From: Megaustenia siamemsis
Lineage: Eukaryota > Mollusca > Gastropoda > Stylommatophora > Ariophantidae
Length of the DNA stretch: 64,000 nt
Reading direction: 5' to 3'
Assembly: GCA_032433765.1 (NCBI GenBank)
Contig: JAVIAB010000124.1
Span: forward strand, 90,747,911-90,811,910
In this document: piece after piece, positions 34,291-47,800 of the stretch
Layout: the number at the start of each line of letters is the position of its first letter
How positions within the stretch are numbered: the stretch's first letter is position 1
Translations under genes and position numbers: made by a program
Notes under the pieces: generated by a model
What the model was told of the DNA's origin: nothing
Databases searched by the model: none
The model's input: only the letters and a program-made list of their open reading frames with translations

Positions 34291-34761
34291 GGGGTAAACT
34301 TCAGTTGGAGTCAACTCTGACCCCTTGTCCCCAGTAAACTTGTTTGATCACCACTGCGCTTTCTCCGCATTCTTTAGTATTTTAATGTTTAGTGTTCTGT
34401 TCTTTCAGACAATCTGATTGTTGTTAGTAAACCTAATAGTTTGCCATATGAAAATAGATTTTGAATGAAGGAAATACAATTGGCGTCGTAGGTTATCTCG
34501 GCTCTCTGCAGGTTTAGCTGCTTAATACCATCTTAGACCTATTTTACAAAATAAAAGTTGCACGATTACTTGCTTAGTGACAACTATGTTTATTTTTTAT
34601 ATTAAAAGAAAATAAATGTAGGAGATGAATATGTTTTTTTAAATTCAACATAAAGTTGGATGAAATACAAATTATGAGTTATAACAATGCACTATTTTAA
34701 GTAATAATGTCAGTTGTTCAATGAAGGAAACATTGTCAAATAATTACATTGCAATATATAC

Positions 34762-34942
34762 CTAAAAGACTTTTGGTGACGGACTTTTGTAAAGATTGCT
34801 TGGAGAAATAGAAGATTTTTAAAAATATTTGTGATGGTACTAAGTATGTTGATTATTTGAATTAAAAATACAAAAGAAAACCCACGACAAACTGTTAATT
34901 TTTTTTATCACGTATGACAGAGACATCTTCTAAAGAATCCAT
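34762..34942 (-). pseudogene. receptor locus B exon 1 (TM1), decayed
   Basis: ATG at 34942 gives MDSLEDVSVIRD and then a frameshift in an A-run. In the next frame it reads LIQIINILSTITNIFKNLLF, aligning with the TM1 block QLINIFGIITNIINIVCF of gene A, and ends AAAGTCTTTTAG|GTATAT with the donor kept. Flanks to about 35260 match the flanks of 41556-41726, so the two exon 1 copies derive from one duplicated segment. Confidence 0.85.
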
Positions 34943-35644
34943 TTAATTACAAAGAAAGCATTTGTAATCCTTAACTAATATTGTATTTCTTGGGCATACA
35001 TCTCAAACACATCTATGCTATCATTAAATATGCATAATTACTGCATAAAAATTAAACTTCTTTAAACTTTTAAGCATTGTATAAGCTTTATGAGTTGAGA
35101 ATTTATTTTCATTCCTAATTTAATTTCTAAAAAGTTATTTCATTTATAAACATGTTACTGATAATAATCAAGAATATTGTTTCTTTCCGCTCATATGTGT
35201 GCTCATTCGATTAGTTACTAACTGCTTTTCACTATCAAGTATTGATAGTAAACTATGCAAACAAAATATCTATTATTATAAAAATAACATAAAAAAGCGC
35301 CTTAAAACTATTATAAGTTGGAACTATCTTAATGACATTAACTTTTAACTTTATAATGTATAACACATATTAACAACCACACAACAATATCGTAATCACG
35401 ATTTCTTAAAATTATACTTTAACTTTAGAATAAGGTAAGTAGTTCTCTTAAAGTGTCATGGCATAACTCTCTTGTGTTGTTAATTTATTGACACACAGTG
35501 TTATCAGTAAACATTGTAACATCCCACAGAGAATCTACGGAATTAAAATTGTACTCACATTTACGGACTCTTACGGCATTTGGCGTCATGACATACGGTT
35601 GGTAGCACGCAATCATGATAAGTCAGTAGTTTTGTAAAGCATTA

Positions 35645-36215
35645 GTGTCTCATACTGGGTGCTGCTTTACTGAACAGCTTCTCTTGTGGCTGAATTTGCC
35701 AATACTGGACAGACAGATCCATCCACAGAACGAGCAAGGTGTATTTGTAGTACCTGGCCTTGTCTCTTTTCTCTTGCGCTTTTTGTCTTCTGAATTTGAT
35801 ATCAGCACTGTCTCGAAAGTTGCTGTGCCATTTTTTTTTATTTTTTCCCTCCATGTGCTACGATCTGCAGCCACATTTTCCCAGTTTCTTTCACTGATAA
35901 AAAAATCCCTCAAGGAAGCCCTGCAAACATCCTTATATCTCAGCACTGGTCTGCCCTTTGGTCTCTTTCCGTCCTTAAGTTCGCCATACAATAATTGTTT
36001 GGGAATACAATTGTTTGCCATTGTTCTTACATGACCCAGCCACCTTAGTCTACGACTCCTAAGTGTTGCCATGATCGATGGGAGTTTGGCTCGTTGTAAG
36101 ACATTAGAGTTAGTTACTTTGTCCTGCCATTTGATGTTCATAATCTTGCGAAGGCAACGTACAAGAAAGCTGTTTAAAACCTTTCCTCCTGCCCTGCATA
36201 GGTATATAGTAAGAA
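35645..36215 (-). pseudogene. LINE C-terminus (family D)
   Basis: A minus frame (36246-35650) open for almost 200 codons: VRCLRKIMNIKWQDKVTNSN, then RSRRLRWLGHVRTM, IPKQLLYGELKDGKRPKGRP, DRSTWREKIKKNG, and a final CSFCGWICLSSIGKFSHKRS, a C-x2-C and H-containing tail seen in many animal LINEs. The first codons belong to the insert at 36216-36620. Upstream parts of the element continue beyond that insert. Confidence 0.85.
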
Positions 36216-36620
36216 ACACCAGGGAACAGATCTTGAGACTAGGCACGATATTATCTTATGTTAACGTTTCAGTGTATCGCCAGGCAGAGACTGAGATAGT
36301 GTTGCAGGCGAACTTCAGATGGGACTTGATCTTATAAGCGTGTGATATGGGACGGCTAGAGCACTCGTCAACATGACGAAGACAACGGTGATATGAATAA
36401 TATCATAGTCAACATATTAACGCCTTATGTGAGTCAGTATTTATAGAAGGTCATAAAACTCACGCAATATAATACCTAGGAGTGTTTTTTTTGTTGTTAT
36501 CGGAGTCATGTTTTAACCACACATGTAGATACATCAAGTAGTATTGTGAGTTAGAAAGGGCGTTACTACAATAGGGTGTGTAACTTCTGCAAATTGTGAG
36601 CAATATCATGTCTCCTTGTA
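36216..36620 (+). repeat. 404-bp segment of LINE family F nested in LINE family D
   Basis: By eye about 95% identical to 29975-30373, from CAGGGAACAGATCTTGAGA to ATCATGTCTCCTTGTA. It interrupts the family D LINE, whose parts lie on both sides. It is an internal piece without a LINE 3' tail, so it did not arrive by ordinary 3'-primed insertion of that LINE. Confidence 0.8.
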
Positions 36621-37250
36621 TCCGTATAGAAGTGGACTAAGCATGCAACTTTGGTAAATTTGAATCTTAGTCCAGAGTGTTAAATTGGTGTTGGCCGGCC
36701 CATGCTCTATCTTATCATATCTACCAAATGTGGAAGCTTTCTTTCCGATTCGGGAATTTATCTCTTCTTCAAGGAAGACATTGGTTGTGACCATAGAACC
36801 GAGATAGGTGAACTTTCTCACATATTCAAAGATTGTTATTTTATTTTTTTACATTGTAAATTGTTATTTAATGATATAGCTGCGGGGTTGGCTACACCTT
36901 GTTAAAGCACTTCAGTCTTTTGTATACTTATTGATAGAGATAATAATTCACATGATCTATATAGATTGTCAACCGTTGACTGCAGGATTCACTTCATCGT
37001 GAGTAACCAGTGCTGCATCATCTGCGAATAGAAGCCCCTTGATTAGAGTTTCAGTTGTTTTTAATTGTGACCTCAACGTGCAAGATTGAGTAAGGAGCCT
37101 TCAGATCTTGTACGGATGTAGATGTCTCCATAGACGGTTTTAAACGCATTGTGTAGACGGGCAGCGAAAAAATATTCCGAATAGAGTAGGGGCAAGCCAT
37201 TATTATGAGTGTTATTTGCAGAGATTGTGACATACCATCAACCTTCATAA
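36621..37250 (-). pseudogene. LINE RT part (family D), upstream of the nested insert
   Basis: The minus strand reads FADDAALVTHDEV (catalytic FADD, about 36990-37030), then KFTYLGSMVTTNVFLEEEIN, SRIGKKASTFGRYDK and TLWTKIQIYQSCMLSPLLYG. It is contiguous in element order with 35645-36215. Stops and frame changes show it is dead. Confidence 0.8.
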
Positions 37251-37269
37251 TAATTATCCCATAGTTTTA

Positions 37270-38265
37270 ACTGCATCTACAATACTACAGAATAACTAAC
37301 CCTCAAACCGTTGATGTCACTACACTCTGTTATGACACCCTAACCTTTCACAATTTTGTTTCTGTTGAATAATTTATGTTACACCTCAAAATGATCTATA
37401 CATGAGATGTCAAGTATCTCGCGATAGTCTAGTATTTTATGTTGTAGTACTGCGCTTTGGTTTCATTGAGATAGTTGAGTCTCGCAACGCTGGCTTAGCG
37501 AACAAGAGTTCAAATACATCTTTATACACTCCTGACCAAACTCAGCTCGTAAAAGCTCACATATAAGTGAGTCAGATAATAGTAGCGAGGACGTGAACTT
37601 GTTCCCTCTCCCCAAACGCTGCGACCTAGTTCTGTAAAATGTTATATTTGCACACTACGGCATGATTGACTGTTATAATGTCACCGGTTTTACTCTTGTA
37701 CATGCATACTATAAGACGGAGGAAACGAATATTCCCTTGAGGTAATGATAATCAGAAAGTATATTGAGAAGAGGAACGTTGGAATACTTGGTTACAACTG
37801 GCAAAATAAAAGGAAAGAGAGATCGCGGACGACAGAGAGAGAAAATGCTGGATAGTTTGGTGTCATGGCATGGAAAACAGTCAACAACAGAACTGATACG
37901 ATGCACTGTAGATAGAAGATTGTGGAGGGACATGATCGCCTACGCCAACCGGTATGGCACATGATGATGATATACATCATTTTACACCAAGAGGTAATCT
38001 GTTTTCAGAAACAGGCGGTGGAGCAGTTCTTGCCGTCCATTATCCCATCCTGATGGGTGTCCATATAAGTGATATGATAATATCCTCAAAACTGTCTTTC
38101 CCTCGTCCTGAAGCTCGTTATGTTCTCGCAGTGCTAATCTTCAACCCAAGTTCGTGCAGTCGAGGTAGCGATGTAGTCTCTATCTTCTGTTAAAGTCCTA
38201 CATTCTACCCATGTCTCTGAGGTTGTTATACATATCTGCGCTATCCATTGTCGACCCGTCTAGCA
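37270..38265. repeat. segmental duplication related to 45340-46033 (block B), interrupted by a LINE
   Basis: Shared landmarks include TAATTTATGTTACACCTCAA, CCCAAACGCTGCGACCTAGT, TTCTGTAAAATGTTATATTT, the AAGAGGTAATCTGTTTTCAG stretch and GGTAGCGATGT. The matching region at 45.3-46.0 kb lies in gene C intron 2, so this may be intron of a lost receptor copy. Confidence 0.6.
37745..37972 (+). pseudogene. RTE-like LINE 3' fragment (family 1b)
   Basis: An open frame of 66 codons reads MRRGTLEYLVTTGKIKGKRD, then RGRQREKMLDSLVSWHGKQS, and ends RRLWRDMIAYANRYGT, with an ATGATGATAT tail. It is inserted in the duplicated block 37270-38265. Confidence 0.85.
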
Positions 38266-38366
38266 CAATCATCGAAGCAATTTAATTTATTTGATATTGG
38301 TTAGCCTTCAACTCTAGTATATTCTTGATGGCGTCCGTGTGCACACAGTGTTTTCAGAAATAACGT

Positions 38367-38700
38367 GTTGTTTTCAAATACTCTGGCTACCCAAATGGAT
38401 TACCGACGTTCGGACAACCCGTGTTCGATTCCCGCTGGAAGCAGTGTGAATTGCACTCGTGATTAGGAAAAAAAAAAATACCCCCACGGTCGACCCAGCC
38501 GTTGGCAGAAATGGGTACCAGGGTATTACCCTGGGAAGGTGAGGAATGTTGCTTCGCATCTGAGTTTCGATGCTTGAGGCGACACTAAACGGAAATCTCC
38601 GAACATATCTGGATAGGCGGCCGAGCACATACGGGTGTAAACTCGCATGCTGAGACGCTGGTTCAAGTCTCGTACTTTACCTTTACCTATCTCAGGTTAC
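38367..38700 (+). mobile_element. possible tRNA-related SINE sequences
   Basis: A B-box-like GTGTTCGATTCCCGC (about 38422) is followed by a body with an A-run and a GGGTACCAGGGTATTACCCT palindromic stretch. About 190 bp later there is a second tRNA-like segment, GGCGGCCGAGCAC then GGTTCAAGTCTCG. No repeat partners lie in this window, so the calls rest on the promoter boxes. Confidence 0.35.
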
Positions 38701-39119
38701 AAGCGATGTGCTGCTTGGAATTAGTGTTTTGTTCATACCTGTTGTGGTTGTTTACCATATGACAGGCTGGTGGCTGTGAAAGTATAATTGTTAATTGTAT
38801 ATTTGTTCTTCTTTTCTATCTAAATTGTTCTATCGATGATAGGTCATTGTTTTCACTGCAGCACCGGATGATTGCCTATTTCCGACAGTGGTTTTCTTAT
38901 CCAGCTCACTCACTGCCTTGTGAGATGATTAGCAAGAGTTGGAAGACTACGGAAGTAAACCCAGACAGAAAATCCGGAGTGAGGGACATTAAGGCAGTCG
39001 ATGGTTTTTATCCATCTTCTGGATTCCCCGGCAACATTAGTTACAAAAGTAAGAACCTCGTCCGTTCTTCGAAACACTTTTCATGTAGCGGATGTTCCTG
39101 AGCAGCGGTGATAATTAGG

Positions 39120-39480
39120 TATGCGCGTGATTGTCAGATCATTGGACTGCTCTAGAATAATTCAACAGGAAACCGAGACACTGTCACACATTGCCTCTTG
39201 TGCATCACACTATAATGCGTTTGTCTTCACTTTGCGCTCTTTTGAGTCTGTCCGTATGGTATTGACAATATGGATAGCACTGGCTGCGAGACTCCGTATT
39301 GACATGTTGTGTGGCTGTTATGATGGGGACTGCAGCTGCCTTTGTTTTGATACTTCAGTGAGATGAGATATTAATTCGAATGATTCCACTGGCACAGTAG
39401 GTTGAGGAATTATGTAGTTGGATTCCTTTGCAGTAATACCTGTGCCTTCACTAACTACAACTACAACTGTAATGCGTCCC
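39120..39480. repeat. segmental duplication related to 45130-45330 (block A)
   Basis: Shares a GGGACTGCAG or GGGACTACAG core, GAGATGAGATATTAATTCGA against GAGATGAGTTAGTAATTCTG, TGATTCCACTGGCAC against TGATTCTTCTGGGAC, and GTTGAGGAATTATG against GTTGAGCAATTATG. The partner lies in gene C intron 2. Confidence 0.55.
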
Positions 39481-39784
39481 ATGTAAATGAATGTGTATTC
39501 CCTGCTACAATTTCCATATTTTTATTTAGACTATTTGTGGGGGTTTATTAAAATGTCTAGTTTCATCTTTTGTATATTTATACTTTCAGTGCAGACTGTT
39601 TTTATCAACGGAAAGGAAGAGATGTCAGCGATGAAATTGTTCATTATGTTACATATTATTATCAAAATAATTACATAAGTCATCAAACAGTCTCCAAGAT
39701 AATTAATAAACTCCGTGGACATGAATTTCTGAACGAAATATAGTTAGCTATGTAGGATTAGTTTTCTTTACTTACATATCTGTG

Positions 39785-40015
39785 TGTGTGTGTTGTTTGT
39801 TTGTTCCTGCTGTAGGTCTATTGAGCCAAAACGCCGTTTAATTTTGTGTCGTTTATCAACCACGCAATGTTTTTCATCATCATTAAGTATCGGGCCTACT
39901 GGCGTAGGTGATCATGTCTCTCCACAACTTTCGATCTCGACAGTTATTTATCATTTCTGTTGTTGACCTTCTGCCATACAGAAGGATACAGTTTTTACCA
40001 TACCATTTTTTCTAT
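39785..40015 (+). mobile_element. Penelope-like tail interrupted by an RTE 3' end
   Basis: 39795-39870 reads GTTCCTGCTGTAGGTCTATT, then GAGCCAAAACGCCG and a CACGCAATG block. The tail resumes at about 39995 with CCATACCATTTTTT. Between them, 39877-39976 is a minus-strand RTE family 1 3' end (CATCATCATTAAGTATCGGG). This is a nested insertion. Confidence 0.65.
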
Positions 40016-40366
40016 TCCTTTTTTATGCTGCCTTTTGGTGTTGAGTCTTCACTATACGTAGTGAATTCATAAAACATTATTCGCGTAACGTTCATATAAC
40101 CTTATTTTCATGAATTAATTTTTTAGGTGGAGTAGACCGCAACCCGACCAGACACTTAGCACATATTACTATAAGCGTGTTTAGTTTTATGTTCTTATCA
40201 TCAATCTGATTCTTGTCAATAACATTAATATGTGCATTATGAAAAGATTTTTTAAATAAGATAAATTAAATGTGTGTATTCGTATCTATGTGCCATTTTG
40301 GCACGCAAGGTTTCTGTTTTTGAGATTGTGGTTCTGCCCTATGTGCTGTCTTCGGCCTGAAAGGAC

Positions 40367-41385
<1,019 letters not shown>

Positions 41386-41555
41386 TCGTGTCAGTTATGT
41401 CAAGAGAGAAATACATTGGAGATACATATACTTTTAACATTCAACCTAAAATGGGATCAAAAACAATCTAAGATGGCAAGCTGTAATACTTAAAGTAATA
41501 CTCTCCGTTATTTAATTACAGAAACATAGTTACAGCATTGCGTTGTAATATATAC

Positions 41556-41726
41556 CTATAGACTTTTGTTGAACGAATCTTCTAAGGATTGCTTTGAAAA
41601 GCATGCGATGTCTAAAATGTTTATAATAAGTATGTTGAATATTTGAATTAATACGTAGACGAAAACCCAGGAAAAAATGTGCATAATTTGATGTCTTATG
41701 ACAGATGCATCTTCTAAGGAATCCAT
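41556..41726 (-). pseudogene. orphan receptor exon 1 (TM1), damaged
   Basis: ATG at 41726 gives MDSLEDASVIRHQIMHIFSW, then VLIQIFNILIINILDIACFS and SLEDSFNKSL. Compared with the 178-bp exon 1 of genes A and C it lacks 6 bp in TM1 and 1 bp near the end. The last codon therefore becomes TAG just at the donor GTATAT. No matching exons 2 and 3 are found before the locus B exon 1 at 34.9 kb. Confidence 0.85.
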
Positions 41727-42004
41727 TATATTGTATTGAGTGCAATTTTCAAGTTTTAACTAATATTTAATTTCTTGTAAAGTATTCTACATACTTCTCT
41801 GTTATCGCTAAACGTGAATATGTCTAGAACACTGCATAGAATCAAACGTCTGTCAAATGTCAAGCTTTATTTAATAAGCTTTATGCATTGATGATTTCTT
41901 TCTTTATTCATGCGGCATTGAAATATAGATTTAATTCTAAAATATGTTAATCATGATACGTTGTTTGATACGAGGCAATTATTTGTGTCCATCACGTTTG
42001 TACT

Positions 42005-42080
42005 CACTGGATTAGTCACTGGATTAGTTACTGGGATAGTCACTGGATTAGTTACTGGATTAGTCACTGGATTAATTACT
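42005..42080. repeat. 13-14-bp tandem repeat
   Basis: Five or six units of CACTGGATTAGT(T/C), diverged. Confidence 0.9.
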
Positions 42081-42104
42081 ATTTACATTTCACATATAAG
42101 AGCC

Positions 42105-42360
42105 GCGGAGCTGCGATAGCTCAGTGGTTAGTGAACTGGACTACCACGGACAAGGGGTAGGGTTCGATCCCAACCGACGGCTTCCGGGTTCACCCAGCCT
42201 TAATGGGTACCGGATTTTTTTATACAAAAGTAAAGCAGCACGGGCGTAATACTGACCACATTACCCCAAAAATCATGTGCTGAAGGTCTGTAAAATATAG
42301 GGTCACTAACACCATATTTCCCTATACGCCAATTGGCGTGACGGGGGTACTTTACATTTT
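42105..42360 (+). mobile_element. SINE S1, full length
   Basis: A box TAGCTCAGTGG, B box GGTTCGATCCC, then body and tail with CGCCAATTGGCG. It is followed 12 bp later by another S1 copy. The motif ATATAAGAGCC occurs before both copies, consistent with a target-site duplication of the first. Confidence 0.92.
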
Positions 42361-42371
42361 ACTTTTTATAT

Positions 42372-43640
42372 AAGAGCCTCGATAGCTCAGTGGTTAGTGA
42401 GATGGTCTACAAAGGACAAGAAGTAGGGTTCGATCCCAACCGACAGCTCCGGATCACCCAGCCTTTAATGGGTACCGGATTTTTTTCGAGGAAAGTAAAG
42501 CGGCATGAGCGTAATCATCATCATCATAGAGTGCCGTCTCCGCAACGAAGGTTGGCTACCATGGAGCTCCATTCTGATTTGTCTCTTGCTTTGATGGTGC
42601 AAGCTGTCATAGGCTGGTTTGTCCATCTTTTAATGTTACTCGTCCATGTTAGTCTTGGTCTGCCTCTGCCTCTTTTACCTTGTATTTTCATCTCCATGAT
42701 TACTTTTAGGAGGCTGTTGTGTCTTTTAACATGGTTACAAATCGCATTTGTGTTGTTTGAATTGTGCTTAGTAGTTCTGTTTTCATTTGTAGCTGTTTTA
42801 AGACTTCATCGTTTGTTTTCTTTTCCTTCCATCCAATTCTACATATTCTTCTTTACATCCTTCTCCTTTAATTCTCTGTTCTGTTTTCATGTCTAATGTC
42901 TATGTTTCTGCACCATATAGGAATAATGAGAAGATGTAACGTTTTGCTATTCTTAGTTTTAGCCCTGGTGTTATTTCTTTTGATGTTAGTATGTTCTTCG
43001 TGACATTAAAATTACTTTTTTTGTCATTCATATTCTTTTGTTTATTTCAGTTGTACATTTTCTATCACTGAGTATAGTATGTCCTAGGTAGTTGTAGTTC
43101 TGAACTGTCTCAAGGTCTATTCCTTAATTTTTTATATCCACTTGTGGGTTTTGAGTATTTTCTTTGTTTATGATCATAGTTTTTTTGATATTCATATCTA
43201 GTACATATTTTTTCTTGTCATGTTTATTTCATTAAGTAATTGTTGTAGATCTTTAGGATTTTCTGCTAGCAGTACAGTATCGTCAGCATATCATAGGTCA
43301 TTGATTATCTTTCCATTAATTTGTAGGCCTGGCAGCTCTGTGTTGTTATTAAAGATTTGCTCAGTGTATAGATTGAACAAGCTTGGTGATAGGATGCATC
43401 CCTGTCTTACTCTTCCTTTTATTTCATTGGGCGTAGAGTTCTCTTTCTTATATTTTATTATTGCTGTTTGATCACAGTATAGATTACATATTAGTCGTAT
43501 GTCCATGCCATCTAGATGGGCGTAACACCGACCACATTGCCCCAAAAATAATGTGCCGAAGGTCTGCAAAATGTATGGTCACTAACACCATATTCCCTAT
43601 ACGCCACTTGGTGTGACGGTGGTACCTTACTTTTTTAACA
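42372..43640 (+). mobile_element. SINE S1 split by an RTE-like LINE
   Basis: Head and first body part are at 42372-42514; the remaining body and tail are at 43520-43640. The two parts join in register. The LINE between them is flanked by GCGTAA at 42509-42514 and 43520-43525. Confidence 0.92.
42515..43519 (-). pseudogene. RTE-like LINE (family 2) inserted in SINE S1
   Basis: The minus strand from 43519 reads LDGMDIRLICNLYCDQTAII, then RVRQGCILSPSLFNLYTEQI, YADDTVLLAENPKDLQQLLN (catalytic YADD with one stop before it), and the C-terminus with a RRICRIGWKEKKTNDEV-like stretch. It ends in CATCATCATCAT (plus-strand view) at 42515. It is 5'-truncated within the RT. Both flanks belong to one SINE. 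Confidence 0.9.
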
Positions 43641-44247
43641 TATAAGCAAACAAAATAAAAGATACAAACAACTAGAATTTAAGATAATAGTCCCGCATTT
43701 ATTGCAAATTATTTCTTATTGCTTTATGCACATGTCTTCCTCACACATACAACATGAACTTTATACATGACAGTGATGGTCCAAGTGATCTGATAAAGCA
43801 TCGGAGTTCAGGCTATTTATCACGTACATTTTGCTTTACTATGCTATGATTAATGTAGACCTTCAGCCATTATTCCCCCCAAAATTAAAATAAATCAGTG
43901 TTTTATCTATTTATCATGCTGTATGCAGTTTTCACCGATTTAGATTCATTATTATGTTGGAAACACCAGAAGCAGCGGTATGACAAGTAGAGCACTCCAT
44001 GCTTGAGATGTTTGTGTATTTCATTCCTAATTACTGCAGTGATTTATTTTTTTTTTTTTTAATTGCCTCGGAACTTAAACATACATTTTTTTTTAATAGG
44101 GAGAGGGTATATTTTCCGTGAGTAAAATAGTATATCAGTTGTGCAGATTGCCAGTATGATAATCACTTATAAATCAAAGAACAACAAAGACAACTGTAGA
44201 AATGATCTACTTGTAAATAACACGTACATTATTTATCGCTCAGATTT

Positions 44248-44850
44248 TCACACATCGATGTGGTCGTTGAAGAAGAGACTGCAAAAACAGACCCTGTATT
44301 TACCGCTCATATAATAGTAAATAAAGATGTTCATAGATGAATTTACGCTTTCCATAACATTACCGAGCCCAGCCATCATCAGTGCTATATTTAAATACTT
44401 TCCACTAAGGGATAACTCTTGCAGAAATACTAAAGTTATTACAAGGACGGTAACTGGTATAAAACACGCAATAAACAAAGTGGAAATCAGTACAACCATT
44501 TTGGATACCTTCTGGTTGCGATTGGTAACTCTGTCTTTCTGTGCATTGTCAGTCGTCTTTTGTCTCCATTTCGCTGTTTTCCGTAGTTGGAATGATAATA
44601 TTATGGTGCAGACAACGATGATGACAAATGCACCAAACGGGATAAAGAAGTTGTTAATTGCAAATGACACATTTTCAACATTTTGTCGATTCTGAGTAGA
44701 AACTATACCAATAATAGTTTTGTTCTTTAAAGGAAAAAACTTCATGCCCAATCGGTTAACGGTATAAACTGGTACAACACTCCAGAAGAAAACAAAGAAA
44801 ACACTCGTGGTTATAACAGCCGTTCGCTTGGGCGTGATAAGACGTTTTAT
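44248..44850 (-). CDS. gene C exon 3 (TM4-TM7 and stop)
   Basis: 603 bp, 200 codons plus stop. The acceptor (ATCGTCACCAG) ends at 44851. The exon starts IKRLITPKRTAVITTSVFFV, upstream of the first internal ATG (44751), so an ATG-based call truncates it. It is open throughout and ends FNDHIDV. Confidence 0.92.
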   Translation of the reverse strand: MKRLITPKRTAVITTSVFFVFFWSVVPVYTVNRLGMKFFPLKNKTIIGIVSTQNRQNVENVSFAINNFFIPFGAFVIIVVCTIILSFQLRKTAKWRQKTTDNAQKDRVTNRNQKVSKMVVLISTLFIACFIPVTVLVITLVFLQELSLSGKYLNIALMMAGLGNVMESVNSSMNIFIYYYMSGKYRVCFCSLFFNDHIDV

Positions 44851-47800
44851 CTGGTGACGATGAGATACAAATATATAGCAATCAAATTACTGAAATAATA
44901 TTATAAAACAAATATGACGTTTATGAAGCTTATTTTAAAATAAAAAAATTAAGGACAGAAGCACATGCGAAAGAAATAAGATGGAATGCAGTTAAAACAT
45001 ACATATATAATTTAAAAATTCTGAATATTTATACTGAATGTAACATGTTGGTATTACCTCTCCAGAGTTTTCATAAGATTATGAGGCACCATCAGCCTCG
45101 CAGATTTGTCTACATCTATGATAAGTCCAAGTCGAGATCGATCTAAACGTTGAAGCCACTACACTGTTGCTACGATAGGGACTACAGTTACATTTCTTTG
45201 TTCGAGAGATGAGTTAGTAATTCTGATGATTCTTCTGGGACGGGCGGTTGAGCAATTATGGATTTTAATTCGTTTGCTTTGTTACCGCGGCCTTCCATAA
45301 CCATAACCATAATAGTGTTCCTTTACACCTCAGCCTCTAACATTTATTCTATATAATAATTTATGCTACATCTCAAAATGGTCCAAAGTTTATATGCCAC
45401 GAACCTCGCTAGAGTCCAGTGCTTTGAGAGAGTCAAAAGTTACGAGGGGCGAGGTTGGAGAATTGGGATTCAAACGCATCTTGATGCTCTCCTGCTGACA
45501 CAGCTTTTAATGGCTTACAAATTTGAGGAAACAGTTTCAGTAGCGAGTTAGTGAACTGATCCCAACCACCCAAACGCTTTGGTCTAATTCTGTAAAATGG
45601 TATATTTACCTACCTACGACATGATTCATTGTAAAAAACTGCTGTAATGTCAATGTTTTACATGCATAACACGAGACGGATGTAATGAAAGAGCGCATTC
45701 GATAGTTTTAACTTTATTCCGAAAGTCTAGAGAATTTTGCAGCAAGAGGTAAAATCAGAAACAGATCGTTGAGCAATTTCTCCAACCCATCTCATATTTA
45801 TATGCATCTATTCTTGCTCTTTTTCTCTCCTTAAAATAATCACATCGGCTTACTATGCCTTGTGTTGTTAGTTGTGACAATTGCTTTCCTTCCTCTTGAA
45901 AATCGTTTTGTTCTGGCAATGCTAATAGAGTTCATGAAGAGGTAGCGATGTTGTTTCACTTGTTTCACGTCATTCATTCTACTTTATATCTCTGAGGCTG
46001 ATATAAATATATTCGCTATCCGATGGCTGCCCATCTCTCTCTCTCTCTCTCTCTCTCTCTGCGATCAAGACTCAATCAGAGTTGGATTCCACACTCTCAC
46101 ATGAAGACAGCTGTCTGTTTAAGTGAATTGATCGACCCCACAGATAGAACATCATAATTAGAGTCTTTTAGATCCACTCTGAATTGAACACCCGTTAAAA
46201 CGTTGCACTGTGTTCTGCGCCAGTGGCCCAGTGCATCCGATTTCAGCCAGCATTTTATTCAGGTTTGCTTTCCTTAGCCTTTGATTGTCCCCAATCTTCC
46301 TGCAAGGCATCATGTTGTCGTTTTTGTAGCGGGTTCTGCCATTAGATTGTCGGCCCTGCCAGGTTTACGAGGACCATCTGCCCGAGTCAATAGAGGTGAC
46401 TAACACAGACATGCACACACAAAGATAGGAGATGAGACTAACACTGACATGCACCCAACGATATAATGCATGACTAACACTGACATACCAAGATACGAGA
46501 TATGACTAACACAGACACACACACACACGCACTAAGATATGAGATATGAGTAAACACAGTCATGCACACACAAAGATATGACACATGACTAACATAAACT
46601 TACACTCACAAAGATAGGAGATGTAACATATACATGCACACACAAAGATATGATATATGACTAAACACAAAACAGCGATACGAGGCATGACTAACACTGA
46701 CACACATCAAGATATATGACACATGACTAACATAAACATGCACATAAAGATATGAGATATGACTGACATAGACATGCACACACAAAGATATGACACATGC
46801 CTAACATAGACATGCACACAAAGATATGAGACACGACTAACATAGACAGACACAAACTAAGATATGAGATGTGACTAGCATGGACATACACACAAATAAA
46901 TGAGACATGACTAACATAGACATGCACACATCTGATATAATCACCGAAACAGTTTATTGGTCACCACTTTCGTTTCTTTTCAACACTGGGGACGAACACA
47001 AAGTTAACACTGTACATCTTTGACCTCAGTTTTGCCTCCAGTCTGTGGATGAGTTGGAACCGACCAGAGCCATTTCTTTAAAAAAAAAAGCCTTCTTCCC
47101 AATTCGGACAAAGTTCATCCGGCCACTTATAACACCGAAATGAATGTAATCCTATAACTCTAACCAGACAAAAACCTCACGTTAAAGCCATAATCTTTAT
47201 TGTCATTCAACTGGTTGGCATTGCGTAGATGTTACTATTTTGCGTAGGTGTTACTATATTTATGAATAATTATGTCAAAGAAATGTGTAGAAGGCGCACG
47301 GTCACTTGTAAAAGAGGCACCCGACCTATCGGGCGACCAGTTACACAATTTAAATATACATAATTCCTTGACAATACTCAACATGAAGCAATTCACTATC
47401 AACAATGAAAGTCAGGATACATGTGCCACAAATAGAAATAAATGGTGACGTGGTGACGATATATGACGTTATCAGGTTAATGCCCATCAGAGGGAAAGCA
47501 AATATATTTCTAAATTAAAGCCGCGTGCCTAGAGTAGTAGCTCTACAGTGATACCATTAAGGATGTTGTTATCATCACCGATAGACGCGATTTTTTTCTA
47601 AGAACCGATCACGCTCACATGACTGTATAAAAGTATAAGCATACCTCATCGGAAATTTATATCACTGGTCAATAGTTTGTTTCCTTGATGATGTGTTCAA
47701 GTCACATCGGGTCGTCTCACCTTTCAGAAAAAAATGGTATGCAAATTTAAGATTATGTAAACTTTGGCGCCGGCTGTGGGTTCCGAATATAATCTAATAA

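Noticed and set aside
39531..39722. Minus-strand frame as a further receptor exon 1
   Set aside because: Hydrophobic with a CNIMNNF stretch, but it lacks the GIxTNIIN and KQG blocks and the expected donor. Similarity is no better than chance.
42115..42185. tRNA gene
   Set aside because: A and B boxes are present, but the segment is the head of a nine-copy SINE. The cloverleaf is incomplete and the sequence continues into the SINE body.
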